Source: Nocardia cyriacigeorgica | GTDB lineage: Bacteria; Actinomycetota; Actinomycetes; Mycobacteriales; Mycobacteriaceae | Assembly (NCBI RefSeq): GCF_029868385.1 | Contig: NZ_JARWNX010000019.1 | Coordinates: forward strand, 27,933 to 91,932 | Direction of reading: 5' to 3' | Length of the DNA stretch: 64,000 nt | The notes under the pieces: generated by a model | What the model saw: only the letters and a program-made list of their open reading frames with translations | Database searches by the model: none | Told to the model about the DNA's origin: nothing | Position numbers and translations under genes: made by a program | Shown here: one piece after another, positions 11,601 through 21,985 of the stretch | Numbering within the stretch: the stretch's first letter is position 1 | Layout: every line of letters begins with the position of its first letter

Positions 11601-14600
11601 GCCACGGACCTGTTCGACGCCGAGACCGCCGCCACCCTGGCCCGCCGGTGGCTGCGTCTGCTCACCACCGTCGTCGCCGATCCCGATATCGCGCTCGCCG
11701 ATATCGACCTGCTCGACGACGCCGAACGCGCCGAACTGGTACCGCGGCGCGGGCCCGCGAGCGCGGGCAGCACCGACCTCGCGCGCATCCTCACCGACTC
11801 GGCGCGGCGATACCCCGACCGGCCCGCCGTGATCGCCGACGGACGGACCCGCACCTATCGGGAACTCGACGCCGACTCCGACCGGCTGGCCCGACTGCTC
11901 ACCGACGCGGGTGCGCGACCGGAAACCGTTGTCGCCCTCGGTATGCCACGATCAGCCGCCCTGCTCACCGCGATCTGGGCGACCGCGAAGACCGGCGCCG
12001 CGTTCCTGCCCGTCGATCCGAAACATCCGGTCGACCGGATCGAGCACATGCTCGCCGATTCCGGGGCCGGGATCGGCGTCACCGTCGCCGCGCATCGGCC
12101 GTCACTGCCCGACCGCACCCGATGGTTGGTGCTCGACGACCTCCCGATGGACGAACCCGCGGGTCCGGCACCGGGCGTGGTCGAGCCTCGGCCCGACCAT
12201 CCCGCCTGGGTGATCTACACCTCCGGCTCGACCGGAACTCCCAAGGGCGTCACCGTCACCCACCGTGGGCTCGCCGACCTCGTCGCCGCCCAACGCGAGA
12301 TCATGGCACTGGATGAACAGGCCCGTGTACTGCATGTCGCGTCGCCGAGTTTCGACGCCTCGATCTTCGAGACCTTGATGGCGTTCGGCTCGGGTGCGGC
12401 CGCCGTCGTCGCGCCGCCGCAGGTGTACGGCGGCAGTCCGCTCGCCGAGTTGATCGACGCCGAACAGGTCACCCACCTGGTGATCACCCCCTCGGCGCTG
12501 GCCACCGTCGACGCCGCCGCGGTATCGAGTGTGCGGGTGCTGGCCGTCGCGGGTGAGGCGGTGGGCGCCGAACTCGTCGACCGGTGGTGCGCCACCTCCG
12601 GCCGCCGCATGCTGAACCTGTACGGGCCCGCCGAATTCACCATCTGGGCGGCCTCCTCGACCCCGTTGCGCGCGGACCGGCCGGTCACCATCGGGGGCCC
12701 GATCGGTGGCGCCGCGGTGCTGGTGCTCGATGATCGCCTGCGGCCGGTCCCGACCGGTGTCGCGGGTGAGCTGTATCTGAGTGGTCCGGCCCTGGCGCGT
12801 GGCTACCACCATCGGCCCGATCTCACCGCGGCCCGCTTCGTCGCCGATCCGTTCGGCGCACCGGGATCGCGGCTGTACCGTACCGGCGATCTGGCGCGCT
12901 GGGTGCGCGACAGGTCGGGTGCGCTCGAACTGGAGTATGTGGGCCGCACCGATTTCCAGATCAAGGTGCGTGGTCAGCGGGTGGAACTCGGCGAGATCGA
13001 TGCGGTGCTCAGCCGCGTCGACGGCGTCGATGTCGCGGTCACGCTCGGTGTCGCGGGCCCGACCGGATCGACCGCGCTCGCGGCGTATCTGGTGCGGGCG
13101 CCGGGTGTCGATATCGATACTGAGGAGGTCCGGGCCTTCGCCGCCGATATCCTGCCCTCGTACATGGTGCCCGCCGCGTTCGTCGTGCTGGACGAGATTC
13201 CGCGTACCGCGGTCGGCAAATTGGACCGCGCCGCGCTGCCCGCCCCGGTCTTCACCGTCGACGAGACCGCCTACCGCCCGCCGAGCACACCGACCGAACA
13301 GGCCATTGCCGAGGTGTTCGCCGAACTGCTCGGCCGCGAACGCGTCGGTGCCGACGATTCGTTCTTCGCGCTCGGCGGTGACAGCATTCTCGCCATCCAG
13401 CTCGTCTCCCGCGCCAAACTGCGCGGCATCACCTGCACGCCTTTGCAGGTGTTCGAGCATCGCACCGTCGCGGCGCTGGCCGCGGCCGCCGACGCCACCG
13501 GTCCCGCGGTGACGCTGGCGGAGCTGCCCGGAGGCGGTGTGGGTGAGCTGCCGCTGACTCCGATCGTGCGGTACATGATCGAGCGCGGCGGCGATTTCGA
13601 CCGGTTCGCCCAGACCGCGGTACTAGAGCTGCCGCCGGGAATCGAGCGTGACCAGCTGGTCGCGACCCTCACCGCCGTCGTCGATCGGCACGATATGCTG
13701 CGCTCCCGGCTGTGCCGACAGGGCGAGGACTGGCAATGGAGCGTCACCGAGCCCGGCACGGTCGATGTCAGCGCCCTGGTGCACCGGGTCACCTATGACG
13801 CCGTCGCCGATCCGGTCGAACTGCACGAATTCGCCGTCACCGAACTGGATTCCGCACTGCACCGGCTCGATCCGGCCGCGGGTGTCGTCGCACAATTCCT
13901 CTGGCTCGATCCGGTCGGTGCGGCCGGAACCAGAGCCGCACCCGGTCGGTTGATCGTCGTACTGCATCATCTCGCCATCGATGCGGTGTCCTGGCGCATC
14001 CTCGTGCCCGATCTGATCGCGGCGTGGGCGCAGGTGCGGGCCGGTAGCACACCGGTACTCACCGATATCGGCACGTCCATGCGGCGCTGGTCGTACGCGT
14101 TGACCGAACAGGCGCACACCGAGCGACGGATCGCCGAACTCGACTACTGGCATACGGTTCTCACCGGCCCCGATCCCCTGATCGGCCCCCGTGAACTCGA
14201 CGCGGCGATCGATCGGACCGAGACGCTGCGCACGGTCGAAGTCGAGCTGTCCGCCGAGACGACCGCCGCCTTGCTCGGCACGCTGCCGCGACTGTCGGGC
14301 GGCGGTGTGAACGACGCCCTGCTCGCCGCCCTCGCCTTGGCGCTGGTGCGCTGGCGATCCGCGCGCGGCATCACCGAGCACAGCGCGCTCCTGCGGCTCG
14401 AAGGCCATGGCCGACAAGAGGAAGTCGTGCCCGGCGCGGACCTTTCCCGCACCATCGGCTGGTTCACCAGCATCTATCCGGTGCGTATCGCACTCACCGA
14501 CATCGATGTCGAGGACGCGTTCGCCGGTGGGCACGCCATGGGCGCGGCACTGCGCGCGGTGGACCGCACGCTGCGCGCCGTTCCCGACCGTGGCATCGGA

Positions 14601-15782
14601 TTCGGACTGCTGCGGTACCTGAACTCCGAGACGGCACAACACCTTCCACAGGCACTGCCGGGACAGATCGCCTTCAACTATCTCGGCCGCTATTCGACCA
14701 CCGATATTCCGGCTGGTCTGGAAGGACTGGGCTGGCTGCCCACCGACGATCTCGGTGAACTGCCCGCCGCCGAACACCCCGATGTCCCGCTGATGTCCGC
14801 GCTCGCCATCGACGCGGTGGTCATCGGCGACCGGCTGCACGCCGGATTCGGCTACCCCGGTGAGCTGTTGGACCGGGCGGACGTGGAGGAGCTGGCCGCC
14901 CTGTGGGTCGAGGCGCTCGGCGCGGCAACCGCGTATGCACGCTCACCCGAAGCGCAGCGCACCGAGGCCGCCGCGGAACCAGCCGGGCCGGTGTCGGGAC
15001 TCGGCCTCGACGTCCTACTGCCCATCCGCCCCGACGGCACCGCACCCGCCCTGTTCTGCGTACACCCCTCCTCCGGGATGGCGTGGAGCTATCTCGGCCT
15101 GGCCGAACGGCTGCGGCCGGGCCGACCCATCTACGGGCTCCAGGCGCCCGATCTGTCCGGCCGCGAGCCCTCGCCCCGGTCCATCGACGAGTTCGCCGAC
15201 CGCTATATCCGGGAGATCCGCGCTGTCCAACCGGTCGGGCCCTATCACCTGCTCGGCTGGTCGTTCGGCGGATTGATCGCACACGCCATGGCGGCGAAGC
15301 TGCGGGCGGCGGGCGAAACCGTCGGGGTGGTCGCACTGCTCGACGCCGACACCGCCGATATCGACGGCGACACCATCGAGCGGCTCACCCCCGGCGGCTT
15401 CGTCAACAGCTTCGGCAGTGTGTTCGGCATCGACGATGTGCCTGCCGAGGCCACCGCGGCGGAGGCGGCGGAGGCGATCAGGGAACGGTTCGGCGGCGTC
15501 TCGATCATCGACGCCGACACCATCGAACGTATGGCCGGCTCCTACAACGCGGCCGCGCGCACCCGCACCGGCTATCGCCGTCCACGCTACGACGGCGACC
15601 TCGTCTACTTCAGTGCCACCGTCGACAGCTCCGACATCTTCGGCCCCGATGGCTGGCGGCCCTATGTGGCGGGGACGATCACCGACCACGAGGTCGAGGT
15701 CACCCACGACGAAATGACCACACCGTACGCGCTGTCGATCGTCGCGCAGGTGCTCGATACCCAGCTGGGAGGTCCGCAATGA
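2625..15782 (+). CDS. Three-module non-ribosomal peptide synthetase (C-A-T-E-C-A-T-C-A-T-E-TE)
   Basis: A 4385-residue cytosolic assembly line. Domain order, with approximate residues: starter-type C (15-440, HHIVLDG at 149), A1 (467-955), T1 (LGGDS, Ser1006), E1 (1045-1500, HHLVTDG at 1188), C2 (1520-1960, HHLVLDG), A2 (1978-2470), T2 (LGGNS, Ser2520), C3 (2575-3020, HHISADG), A3 (3052-3540), T3 (LGGDS, Ser3587), E2 (3630-4080, [10 protein letters not shown]) and thioesterase (4120-4385, GWSFGG with Ser4213). It should release a tripeptide or a multiple of one with D-L-D configuration. Manual reading of the pocket residues gives D-I-E-N-I-G-G-V-T-K for A1, which resembles ornithine or hydroxy-ornithine codes, and the same D-A-F-V-A-A-L-I-W-K for A2 and A3, which I cannot assign. 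The ATG overlaps no neighbour; its stop overlaps the ABC ATPase start. No MbtH-like gene is present in the window. Confidence 0.93.
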   Translation: MPHPSASPTDIATGLPGGAFPLSAAQRGIWFAQHVAGETPISIAQYIELTGPVDTAALAEAARTAGREFGTGFLRLIEVDGHPFQLVDPTLDDGIIELDLRGAPDPAAAAHTWMRAEYSTPLHLTRDRLVRMAMLRLADEHWYWYSRIHHIVLDGMGALTMVQRTAELYDAAIAGEQPPPAKAADLRTIVDADLAYRSSDRFTADRDYWCEHLAGMADPVNLAGRTAEVDAHPARVAGSLPAETTELLDVVAQAAGSGMAPTVVAAFAAYLGAMTGAHEVVLSLPVSARSTAALRRSGGMIANVVPLRLDLPPTMTVGAAILAAQSELTGALRRQRYRQEDIVRDLGWAMDEAVSFGPTVNLMMADTRIVLGPVVGRLHVLTSGLIDDLFVNLYPGVGGESTHIDFQANANLYSDAELAGHHERFLLFLHRFLAAGTDAPLSTIEVLTDAEYAELVPACGPAGGRADTLAAVLAAGAVRAPDAVALVGGPVRMSYREVDEYTNRLARVLMAAGAGPERGIATAVARSVESVLTMFAIAKTGAPFVPIDPTYPVDRIEHMLDDSGVVAGVTTAAARNALPDQVDWLVLDDAATEEAVAAANSAPTTDTERRAPTHPDQVAYIIYTSGSTGLPKGVLVTHRGLADLAAGSAAGFGVDADSVVAHAVSPSFDISVEEILIAWTTGATLVVVPPAAFAGEELAEVLRAHEVTHLNVTPTVVGSLDPATLPRLRTVIVGGDACPPELVSVWAGRALVNGYGPTETTVTATLTAPMTPGAPVTIGVPARAVRAVVLDPWLRPVAPGVVGELYLSGPGVARGYHRRTGLTASRFVADPYSPGARMYRTGDLVRWIESDGRPELEYQGRSDFQVKIRGFRIELGEIDDALQRLPGVEFALTVGAESPSGSTALVSYVVTTTDTHPEALRAAVGRTLPAYMVPVVITVLDAVPLTPLGKVDRKALPAPDFGAAATTTGRAPSTAAEQTLAELFAEVLGLDSVGVDDSFFALGGDSIVSIQLVSRAKAAGLGFSAREVFERKTVAALAAVATDVRAETVHELPGGGVGSVEPTPIVRAMIDMGRTWDRFAQAVLIGLPAGFTRAQLGAAVRAVIERHDVLRSTLRPVDAEWEWVVAEPGSVDVDALIDVVAAGPDPEATRERALQQAADRLDPEHGVVARFVVIDFDDADPQCWLVLHHLVTDGVSWRILLPDLAIAAAGGELAPVGTSFRRWAHAQTEQAATRATELPVWRRIVSTADPAFGAHRPDPAVDTVATMGRWQTTIPADLVDQALHSVPDLFHCGADDVLLTALTMAVCRWRDRTGALITLEGHGRVEQILPGADVSRTVGWFTSAYPVAIDLAGIDLDDAFAGGSAAGAAVKATKEQLRAIPDKGVGYGMLRYLYADTAAELAAAPAPQLGFNYLGRAATGAVGPWLPHRVAATQDDGAPLPAVIDINAVMTDSGLEVTWDFATRLLDAADVRALAGLWGDALRALVDHAGTAGAGGRSPSDFDLVAVTQSQIDEWERRYPVLVDVWPLSPLQYGLLFHARYDSDTADGYTVQSMLTLAGTVDAARLRTAAQALVDRHENLRVAFIETDDGPRQLVLGAAEIGWQELDLTGVTEAERELDRLIALDANTRFDLARPPLLRFTLIRTAPDTYRLVMTNHHLVLDGWSTPLLVRELLTLYVTSGDTTALPPARSYREFLAWLAEQDDDASIAAWSQYLAGVDNPTRAVPSLADIESTDIGETSVELTAQTLARLESAARACGATVNTMVQAVWAMLLAMRTGRTDVVFGGTVSGRPPELAGVEDMVGLFINTLPVRVRFAPEEPVAELLARMQADQARLLDHQHVGLAAIHQAVGLPELFDTLTVFESYPIDREALSQALDIAGMRVLEVAGTDATPYPLNLMVIPLRGLDGRDAMRITLKYLADQLDGADASALLARFVRLLTQCADDPRQPLAQLRYCDDIELAELAPVHGPPSVPPRSLPEILAHGAAIDATAVAVDAGEFTISYGELDAWSNRFARVLLRRGVGREIFVVLAMTRSLESVVAVWALAKTGAAFVPLDPSHPVERIEHMLTDSKAPIGVTVTEIGRTLPGTIDWLLLDDLNTIRRVMTVSDAPITDAERGGPIVLDQVAYLIYTSGSTGKPKAVLVSHRGLANLAADEQESLTIDATAAALQVASPSFDASVFELVMAHGAGARLVVSPPEVYGGTELQRLLRATGVTHAVITPSALATMEPTDLPDLRLLAVAGEAATPELIQRWSPGRRMVNLYGPTEFSIWATGPAELVAGEPVTIGGPIRGTAALVLDSWLRPVPVGVAGELYLAGPALARGYFQRAALTAERFVADLSGAPGERMYRTGDMVRWVRTTDGSLALEYLGRSDFQVKIRGLRVELGEIDAVLSADEEVEYAVTIGRAGPAAATVLVSYVLPVQGAAPEPERLRARVAAELPGYMVPAYLVVLDDIPLTPVGKLDRTALPVPDFAASRRPYLAPNGPVEQAVAGVFAEVLGSERVGADESFFELGGNSLSATRVVARVNSALGSTIALRDLFDAPTVAQLSARVVPATDGAGGRFVLAPRIRPDRVPLSPAQQRMWVLNRMDPTSSAYNIAVALRLTGDLDHTAMRQALTDVVHRHESLRTVYPADAAGPRQVVVGAEVATPALEAIDTDDGAALRIRIAELTGAGFDITERPPLRLGLFRLTDSAEPVHVLVLVVHHISADGFSMAPLATDLIAAYSRHHRVPVGGATTTTETEESPLTVQYADFALWHRELLGDESDPDSLAAQQIRHWTAQLDGAPDVLDLPADRPRPAVQSMRSADIEVRIDAALHRGLAELAAANESSLFMVLHATLAALLARLGGNQDVVIGTPVAGRGEQALDRLVGMFVNTLALRTPVDPAAGFGEFLASVRATDLDAFAAADIPFERLVQILDPARSTAHHPLFQVSLSLQNFVEPVLELPGLRIELHDSQRDSAQFDLMLDLREHLDSSGQDGVDGLLTYATDLFDAETAATLARRWLRLLTTVVADPDIALADIDLLDDAERAELVPRRGPASAGSTDLARILTDSARRYPDRPAVIADGRTRTYRELDADSDRLARLLTDAGARPETVVALGMPRSAALLTAIWATAKTGAAFLPVDPKHPVDRIEHMLADSGAGIGVTVAAHRPSLPDRTRWLVLDDLPMDEPAGPAPGVVEPRPDHPAWVIYTSGSTGTPKGVTVTHRGLADLVAAQREIMALDEQARVLHVASPSFDASIFETLMAFGSGAAAVVAPPQVYGGSPLAELIDAEQVTHLVITPSALATVDAAAVSSVRVLAVAGEAVGAELVDRWCATSGRRMLNLYGPAEFTIWAASSTPLRADRPVTIGGPIGGAAVLVLDDRLRPVPTGVAGELYLSGPALARGYHHRPDLTAARFVADPFGAPGSRLYRTGDLARWVRDRSGALELEYVGRTDFQIKVRGQRVELGEIDAVLSRVDGVDVAVTLGVAGPTGSTALAAYLVRAPGVDIDTEEVRAFAADILPSYMVPAAFVVLDEIPRTAVGKLDRAALPAPVFTVDETAYRPPSTPTEQAIAEVFAELLGRERVGADDSFFALGGDSILAIQLVSRAKLRGITCTPLQVFEHRTVAALAAAADATGPAVTLAELPGGGVGELPLTPIVRYMIERGGDFDRFAQTAVLELPPGIERDQLVATLTAVVDRHDMLRSRLCRQGEDWQWSVTEPGTVDVSALVHRVTYDAVADPVELHEFAVTELDSALHRLDPAAGVVAQFLWLDPVGAAGTRAAPGRLIVVLHHLAIDAVSWRILVPDLIAAWAQVRAGSTPVLTDIGTSMRRWSYALTEQAHTERRIAELDYWHTVLTGPDPLIGPRELDAAIDRTETLRTVEVELSAETTAALLGTLPRLSGGGVNDALLAALALALVRWRSARGITEHSALLRLEGHGRQEEVVPGADLSRTIGWFTSIYPVRIALTDIDVEDAFAGGHAMGAALRAVDRTLRAVPDRGIGFGLLRYLNSETAQHLPQALPGQIAFNYLGRYSTTDIPAGLEGLGWLPTDDLGELPAAEHPDVPLMSALAIDAVVIGDRLHAGFGYPGELLDRADVEELAALWVEALGAATAYARSPEAQRTEAAAEPAGPVSGLGLDVLLPIRPDGTAPALFCVHPSSGMAWSYLGLAERLRPGRPIYGLQAPDLSGREPSPRSIDEFADRYIREIRAVQPVGPYHLLGWSFGGLIAHAMAAKLRAAGETVGVVALLDADTADIDGDTIERLTPGGFVNSFGSVFGIDDVPAEATAAEAAEAIRERFGGVSIIDADTIERMAGSYNAAARTRTGYRRPRYDGDLVYFSATVDSSDIFGPDGWRPYVAGTITDHEVEVTHDEMTTPYALSIVAQVLDTQLGGPQ

Positions 15783-16780
15783 GTCCCGAGGACGGCGTCG
15801 TCGTCGAAGGCATCGAAAAATCGTTCGGCACCGTCCATGCCCTGCGCGGTGTGGATTTCCGCGCCGCGCCCGGCGAGGTGCTCGGCATCCTCGGCCCCAA
15901 CGGGGCGGGCAAGACCACCACGGTGAACATCCTGTCCACGCTGATCGCACCGGACCGGGGACGTGCGCTCGTCGCCGGGCACGATGTGGTCGACGATCCG
16001 GCCGCGGTCCGCCGATCCATCATGCTGACCGGCCAATACGCCGCACTCGACGATATGCTCAGCGGCTACGAGAACCTGGTCATGTTCGGCAGGCTGATGG
16101 GGCTGCGCAAACGCGCCGCCCGCGCCCGCGCCGACGAACTGATCGCCGGATTCGATCTGGTCGCGGCAGCGGGGCGCCGAGTGGGCACCTATTCCGGCGG
16201 TATGCGGCGGCGCATCGATATCGCGTGCGGGCTGGTCGTGCGCCCGGATGTGGTGTTCCTCGATGAACCGACCACCGGACTCGATCCCCGGAGCCGCCAG
16301 GGCGTATGGGATCTCGTCGGCGGATTCCAGCGCGCGGGTATCACCACCCTGCTCACCACTCAATACCTCGAGGAAGCCGACGCGCTCAGCGACCGGATCA
16401 TCGTCATCGATCACGGTGTGGTGATCGCCTCGGGCACCGCCGACGAACTCAAGGCCCGCACCGGCGGCAGCTACTGCGAAGTGGTCCCGCTGGATCTCGG
16501 TGATCTCCCCGCCATCGCCGCCGCGCTCGGCTCACTGCTGCCGCAAGGCAACCGGGCGATGTTCACCACCGAATCCGACCGCATCGCGATCCCCGCACCG
16601 GACGGCGCGAAAACCCTCGCCGAGGCGCTGCGGCGGTTGGACGCCGCCGAGATCGAACTGGTCGATATCGCGCTGCGCCGACCCTCACTCGATGATGTGT
16701 TCCTCCAGCTCACTGGTCATCTGGCCACCGACGAACCCGCGACCGAGCCGGAACCCGCTGCCGCACAGGCACTGTCATGA
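15779..16780 (+). CDS. DrrA-type ABC transporter ATP-binding protein
   Basis: ATPase subunit of an exporter, 333 aa. Visible motifs: Walker [10 protein letters not shown] near residue 40, the Q-loop region ([17 protein letters not shown]), the signature YSGGMRRR, Walker [17 protein letters not shown], and the H-loop replaced by the usual DrrA-type [16 protein letters not shown]. The C-terminal extension with [11 protein letters not shown] is characteristic of the daunorubicin-resistance (DrrA) family. The start ATG overlaps the NRPS stop (ATGA at 15779-15782), and the stop overlaps the next gene the same way, so the exporter is translated together with the synthetase. It most likely exports the peptide, and may protect the producer if the product is toxic. 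Confidence 0.92.
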   Translation: MSPEDGVVVEGIEKSFGTVHALRGVDFRAAPGEVLGILGPNGAGKTTTVNILSTLIAPDRGRALVAGHDVVDDPAAVRRSIMLTGQYAALDDMLSGYENLVMFGRLMGLRKRAARARADELIAGFDLVAAAGRRVGTYSGGMRRRIDIACGLVVRPDVVFLDEPTTGLDPRSRQGVWDLVGGFQRAGITTLLTTQYLEEADALSDRIIVIDHGVVIASGTADELKARTGGSYCEVVPLDLGDLPAIAAALGSLLPQGNRAMFTTESDRIAIPAPDGAKTLAEALRRLDAAEIELVDIALRRPSLDDVFLQLTGHLATDEPATEPEPAAAQALS

Positions 16781-17595
16781 CCGCCGGTGTCTGGCTCACG
16801 AACGCGCGGGCCGCCCCGGTCACCACCGCGCAATGGTGGGTGCTCACCACCAGATTCATCGTGCCGTCGGTGAAATCGGGTGAAGTGCTCGCCTCGGTGC
16901 TCGCGCCCGTCGCGTTCACCGCGAGCTTCTATCTGCCGCTGAAAACGGTGATGATGTTCGCGGGCACCGGATTCAGCAGCTACGCCCAGTTCATGATGCC
17001 CATCGTGATCTTGCAGGCGGCGGCGTTCACAGCCATCTCGGCCGCGTTCCGCTCGGCCACCGATGCCGTCGCCGGACTCAACCGACGATTCGGCGCCATG
17101 CCGATCAACCCGTTCGTCCCGGTCGCGGCACGGATGTCGGGCAATGTCTTTCGGCTGCTCATCGCGCTCACCACCGCAGTGGTCTGCGGTCACGTCATCG
17201 GATTCCGGTTCCGCCTCGACGGCTGGCATACGCTCGGCTTCCTGCTGTTCGCACTGCTCGTCGGCATCGCACTGACACTGGCGGCCGATGTCATCGGCAC
17301 CCTGTCCAAGAGCCCGGAGGCCACCACCCAGGCGCTGGTGCTGCCGCCATTGATCCTCGGCATGCTCTCGACCGGTCTGGCTCCGGCCGAACAGTTCCCG
17401 GAATGGGTGCAGCCGTTCGTCCGCAACCAGCCGATCTCCCAGTTCGTCATCGCCTTGCGCGCTCTGGCGGGCGACACCCTCGGCAATGCGGGCGAGGTGA
17501 CGTGGTCGCTGATGGGTCCGCCGCTGGCGTGGGCGTTCGGCATCCTCGCGGTCTGTGTGCCGGTGGCCGTGCGGCTCAGTGGACGGAGCCGATGA
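16777..17595 (+). CDS. DrrB-type ABC-2 transporter permease, first subunit
   Basis: 272-residue integral membrane protein of the ABC-2 exporter family. About six hydrophobic segments are seen, among them VLAPVAFTASFYLPL, FMMPIVILQAAAFTAI, LIALTTAVVCGHVIGF, TLGFLLFALLVGIALTLAADVIG and GILAVCVPVAVRL. The late motif PEWVQPFVRNQPISQFVIALRAL is the conserved loop of DrrB-like permeases and recurs almost word for word in the next gene. The ATG overlaps the ATPase stop and the TGA overlaps the next ATG, so ATPase and both permeases form one translationally coupled unit. The two permeases probably form a heterodimer. Confidence 0.9.
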   Translation: MTAGVWLTNARAAPVTTAQWWVLTTRFIVPSVKSGEVLASVLAPVAFTASFYLPLKTVMMFAGTGFSSYAQFMMPIVILQAAAFTAISAAFRSATDAVAGLNRRFGAMPINPFVPVAARMSGNVFRLLIALTTAVVCGHVIGFRFRLDGWHTLGFLLFALLVGIALTLAADVIGTLSKSPEATTQALVLPPLILGMLSTGLAPAEQFPEWVQPFVRNQPISQFVIALRALAGDTLGNAGEVTWSLMGPPLAWAFGILAVCVPVAVRLSGRSR

Positions 17596-18413
17596 TGACG
17601 CTGCCCGCCACCCGCCCCGCCGATCTGCGCATCGATACCGAGACCTCCCCCGTCGCGCTCATCCGACACACCCTGATCCAGTCCCAGCGCCTGCTGCTGC
17701 GGTGGGCGCGCAACCCGATCACGCTGCTGGAAACACTGCTCATCCCCTGTCTGCTGCTGCTCATGCTCGATATCGTGGTCGGTGGGCAGATCCAGAAATT
17801 CACCGGCGAGGACGCGCTCTACGGTTCGGTGCCGATGGTCGCGGTCGTCGGTGCGCTGTCCGGCGCGGTCGCGGGCGGTGTGCTGCTCGGGCGTGAACGC
17901 GATGCCGGTCTGCTCGCCCGGTTCTGGGTGCTGCCGGTGCATCGCGCGTCGGGTCTGGCCTCCCGGATCGTGGCGGAGGGCTGCCGGATCTTCGCCGGAA
18001 CGATCACCGTGGTCATCGTCGGATATCTGCTCGGTTTCCGTTTCCAGCACGGTGTCCCCGCGACCGTCGCATTCCTGTTCATCCCGACGCTGTTCGGTCT
18101 GGCCTTCGCCACCGTCGTCACCGCCGTCGCGGTGTACACGGCCAAAGCGACGCTGGTGGAGGGTATTACGATCCTCACCTCGCTGATGATGTTCTTCAGC
18201 ACCGGTTTCGTACCGTTGGCCGCCTATCCGCAGTGGCTGCAACCGATCGTGCGTAATCAGCCGATGTCCACCGCCGTGGACACCATGCGCGCCCTCGCCC
18301 AGGGCGGCCCGCTGGCCCGGCCGCTCACGCTCACCCTGGTCTGGTCGGCCGCGGCGATCGTGCTGTTCGCGGTGCCCGCCACCGTTGGGTACCGGCGCGC
18401 CAGCAGACGCTGA
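17592..18413 (+). CDS. DrrB-type ABC-2 transporter permease, second subunit
   Basis: 273-residue partner of the preceding permease. The N-terminal cytoplasmic part (about 45 residues) carries LIRHTLIQSQRLLLRWARNP, followed by membrane helices such as LLETLLIPCLLLLMLDIVVG, VPMVAVVGALSGAVAGGVLLG and IFAGTITVVIVGYLLG. The block GFVPLAAYPQWLQPIVRNQP matches the sister subunit and DrrC proteins. Start: ATG 17592 lies in ATGATGA and overlaps the upstream stop; ATG 17595 is the next codon and equally possible. It ends the NRPS-exporter operon; no terminator hairpin is obvious after it. Confidence 0.9.
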   Translation: MMTLPATRPADLRIDTETSPVALIRHTLIQSQRLLLRWARNPITLLETLLIPCLLLLMLDIVVGGQIQKFTGEDALYGSVPMVAVVGALSGAVAGGVLLGRERDAGLLARFWVLPVHRASGLASRIVAEGCRIFAGTITVVIVGYLLGFRFQHGVPATVAFLFIPTLFGLAFATVVTAVAVYTAKATLVEGITILTSLMMFFSTGFVPLAAYPQWLQPIVRNQPMSTAVDTMRALAQGGPLARPLTLTLVWSAAAIVLFAVPATVGYRRASRR

Positions 18414-18427
18414 CTACCATCGCGGCC

Positions 18428-18652
18428 ATGGCTTCCGCACCCGAACGCTCCCTGAGCAACGGCATCGCTATCGGTCTCGGCCTCGGCCTGTCGATCGGCA
18501 CGGTATTCGGCCTCACCGTCTTCGACAATCTCGCCATCGGCATCGGCTTCGGCATGGCGATCGGTCTCGCCCTCGGAATCGCGTTCTCATCGGTGTCGAA
18601 GCCCGACTCCGATGATTCGAAGGGCGAGGACACCGATCAGCCGGGAGACTGA
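18428..18652 (+). CDS. Small glycine-zipper membrane protein, function unknown
   Basis: 74 residues. A short polar start is followed by two hydrophobic segments with small-residue repeats (GIAIGLGLGLSIGTVFGLTVF and AIGIGFGMAIGLALGIAF) joined by a tight FDNL turn, then an acidic tail rich in D, E and S. This is a glycine-zipper hairpin that would pack two helices closely in the membrane. It begins 14 bp after the exporter operon, without a strong Shine-Dalgarno, and could be read through from it. I do not recognise a named family. Confidence 0.65.
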   Translation: MASAPERSLSNGIAIGLGLGLSIGTVFGLTVFDNLAIGIGFGMAIGLALGIAFSSVSKPDSDDSKGEDTDQPGD

Positions 18653-18814
18653 CGCCCACACAGCCCAACGGTTCGCCCCGCTTCGGCAAACCATCCGCGA
18701 TCGGCCCGACGCGCCGCGTCCCGGTGGGCGACCCGAGAAGCCGATGGCGGACAATGAGCGAACGCGAGCGACCGCCCATAGGCAGTGGACCCGATGGTGA
18801 GAATGGTCGCTTCG

Positions 18815-19891
<1,077 letters not shown>

Positions 19892-19908
19892 ACCCACACC
19901 CTCGCTCG

Positions 19909-19939
19909 CCCGATACCGCGATTCGATCGCGGTATCGGG
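19909..19939 (+). terminator. Hairpin terminator after nrdF2
   Basis: CCCGATACCGCGA (19909-19921) pairs perfectly over 13 bp with TCGCGGTATCGGG (19927-19939) around TTCGA. It begins 17 bp after the nrdF2 stop and has no strong U-run, which is common for actinobacterial terminators. A CTATTTTG stretch follows but probably belongs to the next promoter. Confidence 0.75.
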
Positions 19940-19964
19940 CTCGAGCTATTTTGTCGGTGACCGG
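19935..19964 (+). promoter_or_regulatory. Upstream copy of a duplicated promoter element
   Basis: TCGGGCTCGAGCTATTTTGT followed by CGGTGACCGG, about 35-65 bp before the first DUF3558 lipoprotein start. Almost the same 30-base block occurs before the second paralogue at 20981-21011. TATTTT may be the -10 hexamer. Its retention in both copies shows that the duplication unit included the control region. Confidence 0.5.
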
Positions 19965-19999
19965 GCCTCGGGGGTCCGGTCGTGTACCGAGGGGGATCG

Positions 20000-20950
20000 T
20001 TGTTCCGTCGCTTGACGCTCATCGGCGCGTTGGCCGCCTGTTCCGTGGCCTGCCAGGACGAGGTACCACCCGTCGCCGCGCCCACATCCACTCCCGCGGC
20101 GGCATCGGCGCAATTCTGGTCGACCGTGCCGCAGACCGATGATCAGCGCTGGGAGGTCCTGCGGCGTATCCGCGCGATCGATCCGTGTGCGCTACTGCCG
20201 CGTGAAGTCCTGAGCACCCACGCAGCAGTGCGGACGGTCACCTCCGACGGACCGCTGCCGACCGGCTGCCGCGCGGTACTCGAATCGGGTGGGCCGGAGC
20301 CGATCGAGATCGAATGGGCCGCGCAGAAGGGGCCGCTGCGCGGCGGATTCACCGAGACCCGCCGACTCGGCGATATCGCCGTGAACGTCGACCCGCCCGA
20401 GCCCTCCACCTCGTCCGTACCGGCGACCTGCCGTTTCACCGCGCAGTTCCCCGCGGAGGTCATCGTCTTCTTCTCGGTCGAGGCGGCCGCGCCCGCCGAT
20501 CCCTGCGCGATCGGCGACCCGCTGCTCGACACCGTGCTGACCCGCTGGCGTACCGAACCACCGCATGGGACCTCACCGGATACCGCGACGACTGTCCTCA
20601 CCGGCGCCGATCCGTGCGCGGTGCTGCCCGCGCTGTCGGTGGCGCCGGAACCCGCGGGCGATCAACTGGTCCAGATGTGCGAATTCCGGCACGACGGTGA
20701 AGAGATGGTCATCTCCTACAACTACGACGGCACCGCGACCCTCGATGAGGACGAGAAGACCGAACTCGACGGCCGATCCGTGTACCGCAGCCAACACCAG
20801 GACTTCCACATCTACAGCGCCGCCGTGGGTGAGCGGATCGCGGAAGGCGAATCGTACGAGGGCGATATCGTGCCCGTGGTGTCGGTGACCGGTAAGGACG
20901 AGGACATGGTCGAACGAACGATGCGTGAACTACTGGCCCGGTTCACCTGA
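20000..20950 (+). CDS. DUF3558-type lipoprotein, first copy of a tandem pair
   Basis: 316 residues. The TTG start at 20000 is preferred because GAGGGGGATCG lies just before it and the second copy has the same layout; an in-frame upstream start at 19982 is less likely. A short signal peptide ends in the lipobox SVAC, so the protein should be lipid-anchored outside the membrane. The mature chain contains two related halves, each opening with a cysteine motif (IDPCALLP near residue 65 and ADPCAVLP near 205), with further cysteines that probably form disulfides. This is the pattern of the actinobacterial DUF3558 family. Biochemical role unknown. Confidence 0.75.
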   Translation: MFRRLTLIGALAACSVACQDEVPPVAAPTSTPAAASAQFWSTVPQTDDQRWEVLRRIRAIDPCALLPREVLSTHAAVRTVTSDGPLPTGCRAVLESGGPEPIEIEWAAQKGPLRGGFTETRRLGDIAVNVDPPEPSTSSVPATCRFTAQFPAEVIVFFSVEAAAPADPCAIGDPLLDTVLTRWRTEPPHGTSPDTATTVLTGADPCAVLPALSVAPEPAGDQLVQMCEFRHDGEEMVISYNYDGTATLDEDEKTELDGRSVYRSQHQDFHIYSAAVGERIAEGESYEGDIVPVVSVTGKDEDMVERTMRELLARFT

Positions 20951-20980
20951 CCCGCCCGGCACCACGATTCGATGGTGGCC

Positions 20981-21011
20981 TCGGGCTCGAGATATTTTGT
21001 CGGGTGACCGG
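20981..21011 (+). promoter_or_regulatory. Downstream copy of the duplicated promoter element
   Basis: TCGGGCTCGAGATATTTTGT then CGGGTGACCGG, matching the block at 19935-19964 in 29 of about 30 positions apart from one inserted G and one A/C change. It sits about 40 bp before the second lipoprotein start and gives that gene its own promoter. Confidence 0.5.
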
Positions 21012-21049
21012 TCCTCGCAGTGGGTCGGCGTGCACCCGAGGGAGTTCCG

Positions 21050-21970
21050 TTGTTGCGTCGCCTGACGATCATTGCCGCGGTATTGGTGGGCGGGGTCGGC
21101 TGTCAGCAGCAGAGCACTTCCCCGTCCGTCGACCAGATCTGGTTCACACCCGCGGTGTCGGAGGCCGAGGTCTCGGACGTCTTCCACCGGATCCGCAATG
21201 TCGATACCTGCGCGCTGATCCCGCGGTCGGCGCTGGAGGAGCAGGGCAAGGTCGAATACGTGCGGGTGGGCGGCCAGACCATCAATGGTTGCCGGGCCCG
21301 GTTCGACGCCGACGGATCGGCCGTCGAGGCCACATGGTCGCTGGTGTGGGCGCCGCAGGCCAGTGCGATCGAGGAGACCCGCAAGGTCGGTGATGTCAAG
21401 ATCGAGGTGCTGTCGCCGGAGGATCTGGGGTCCACCGCAGAGCCGAAGAACTGCTGGACGACCGCCGAATTCCCCTCCATGGCACAGATCTTCCTCGATA
21501 TCGAGGCGCCGTCGCCGGTCGACACCTGTGCGATCGGCAATGCGTTGATCGACACCGCGATCGAGCAACTGCCGACCAGCCCCGCCTTCGGCGCCTCACC
21601 GGATGCCGTGCGCACGGTACTCACCGGCGCCGATCCGTGTGAGGCGCTCCCGAAGCTCGGCGCCACACCGCTACCGGTGCACGATTATCAGGTCGCTCAG
21701 GTCTGCCGGTTCGGCAGTGCCGATGCGCCGACGGCCATCGAATACGCGTACCAGGCCGACGACGAGATCAACCGCGACGAGACCATCACCATCGACGGAC
21801 GCCCGGTCCATGTGGGCCGCGCGGGCGACGGTCAGTTCATCGGCTACACCTTCGCGGTGGGCCAGGAACTTCCCGGCGGCGCACTGCCCATCATCACGGT
21901 TCTCGGTAAGAACAAGCAGGAGGTCGAGCGGACCCGCGATCAGTTGATGACGATGTATCCGCTGCCCTGA
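21050..21970 (+). CDS. DUF3558-type lipoprotein, second copy of a tandem pair
   Basis: 306 residues, paralogue of the preceding gene. TTG 21050 follows GAGGGAGTTCCG and starts LLRRLTIIAAVLVGGVGC, a signal peptide with lipobox GVGC. Conserved positions include VDTCALIP, a TRKVGDVKIEV strand, the CAIGNALIDTAIEQL block (CAIGDPLLDTVLTRW in copy one) and GADPCEALP in the second half. Side-by-side reading suggests moderate divergence, so the duplication is not recent even though the promoter block is well kept. Likely surface-exposed; function unknown. Confidence 0.75.
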   Translation: MLRRLTIIAAVLVGGVGCQQQSTSPSVDQIWFTPAVSEAEVSDVFHRIRNVDTCALIPRSALEEQGKVEYVRVGGQTINGCRARFDADGSAVEATWSLVWAPQASAIEETRKVGDVKIEVLSPEDLGSTAEPKNCWTTAEFPSMAQIFLDIEAPSPVDTCAIGNALIDTAIEQLPTSPAFGASPDAVRTVLTGADPCEALPKLGATPLPVHDYQVAQVCRFGSADAPTAIEYAYQADDEINRDETITIDGRPVHVGRAGDGQFIGYTFAVGQELPGGALPIITVLGKNKQEVERTRDQLMTMYPLP

Positions 21971-21985
21971 TCGCGAGCCATACGC

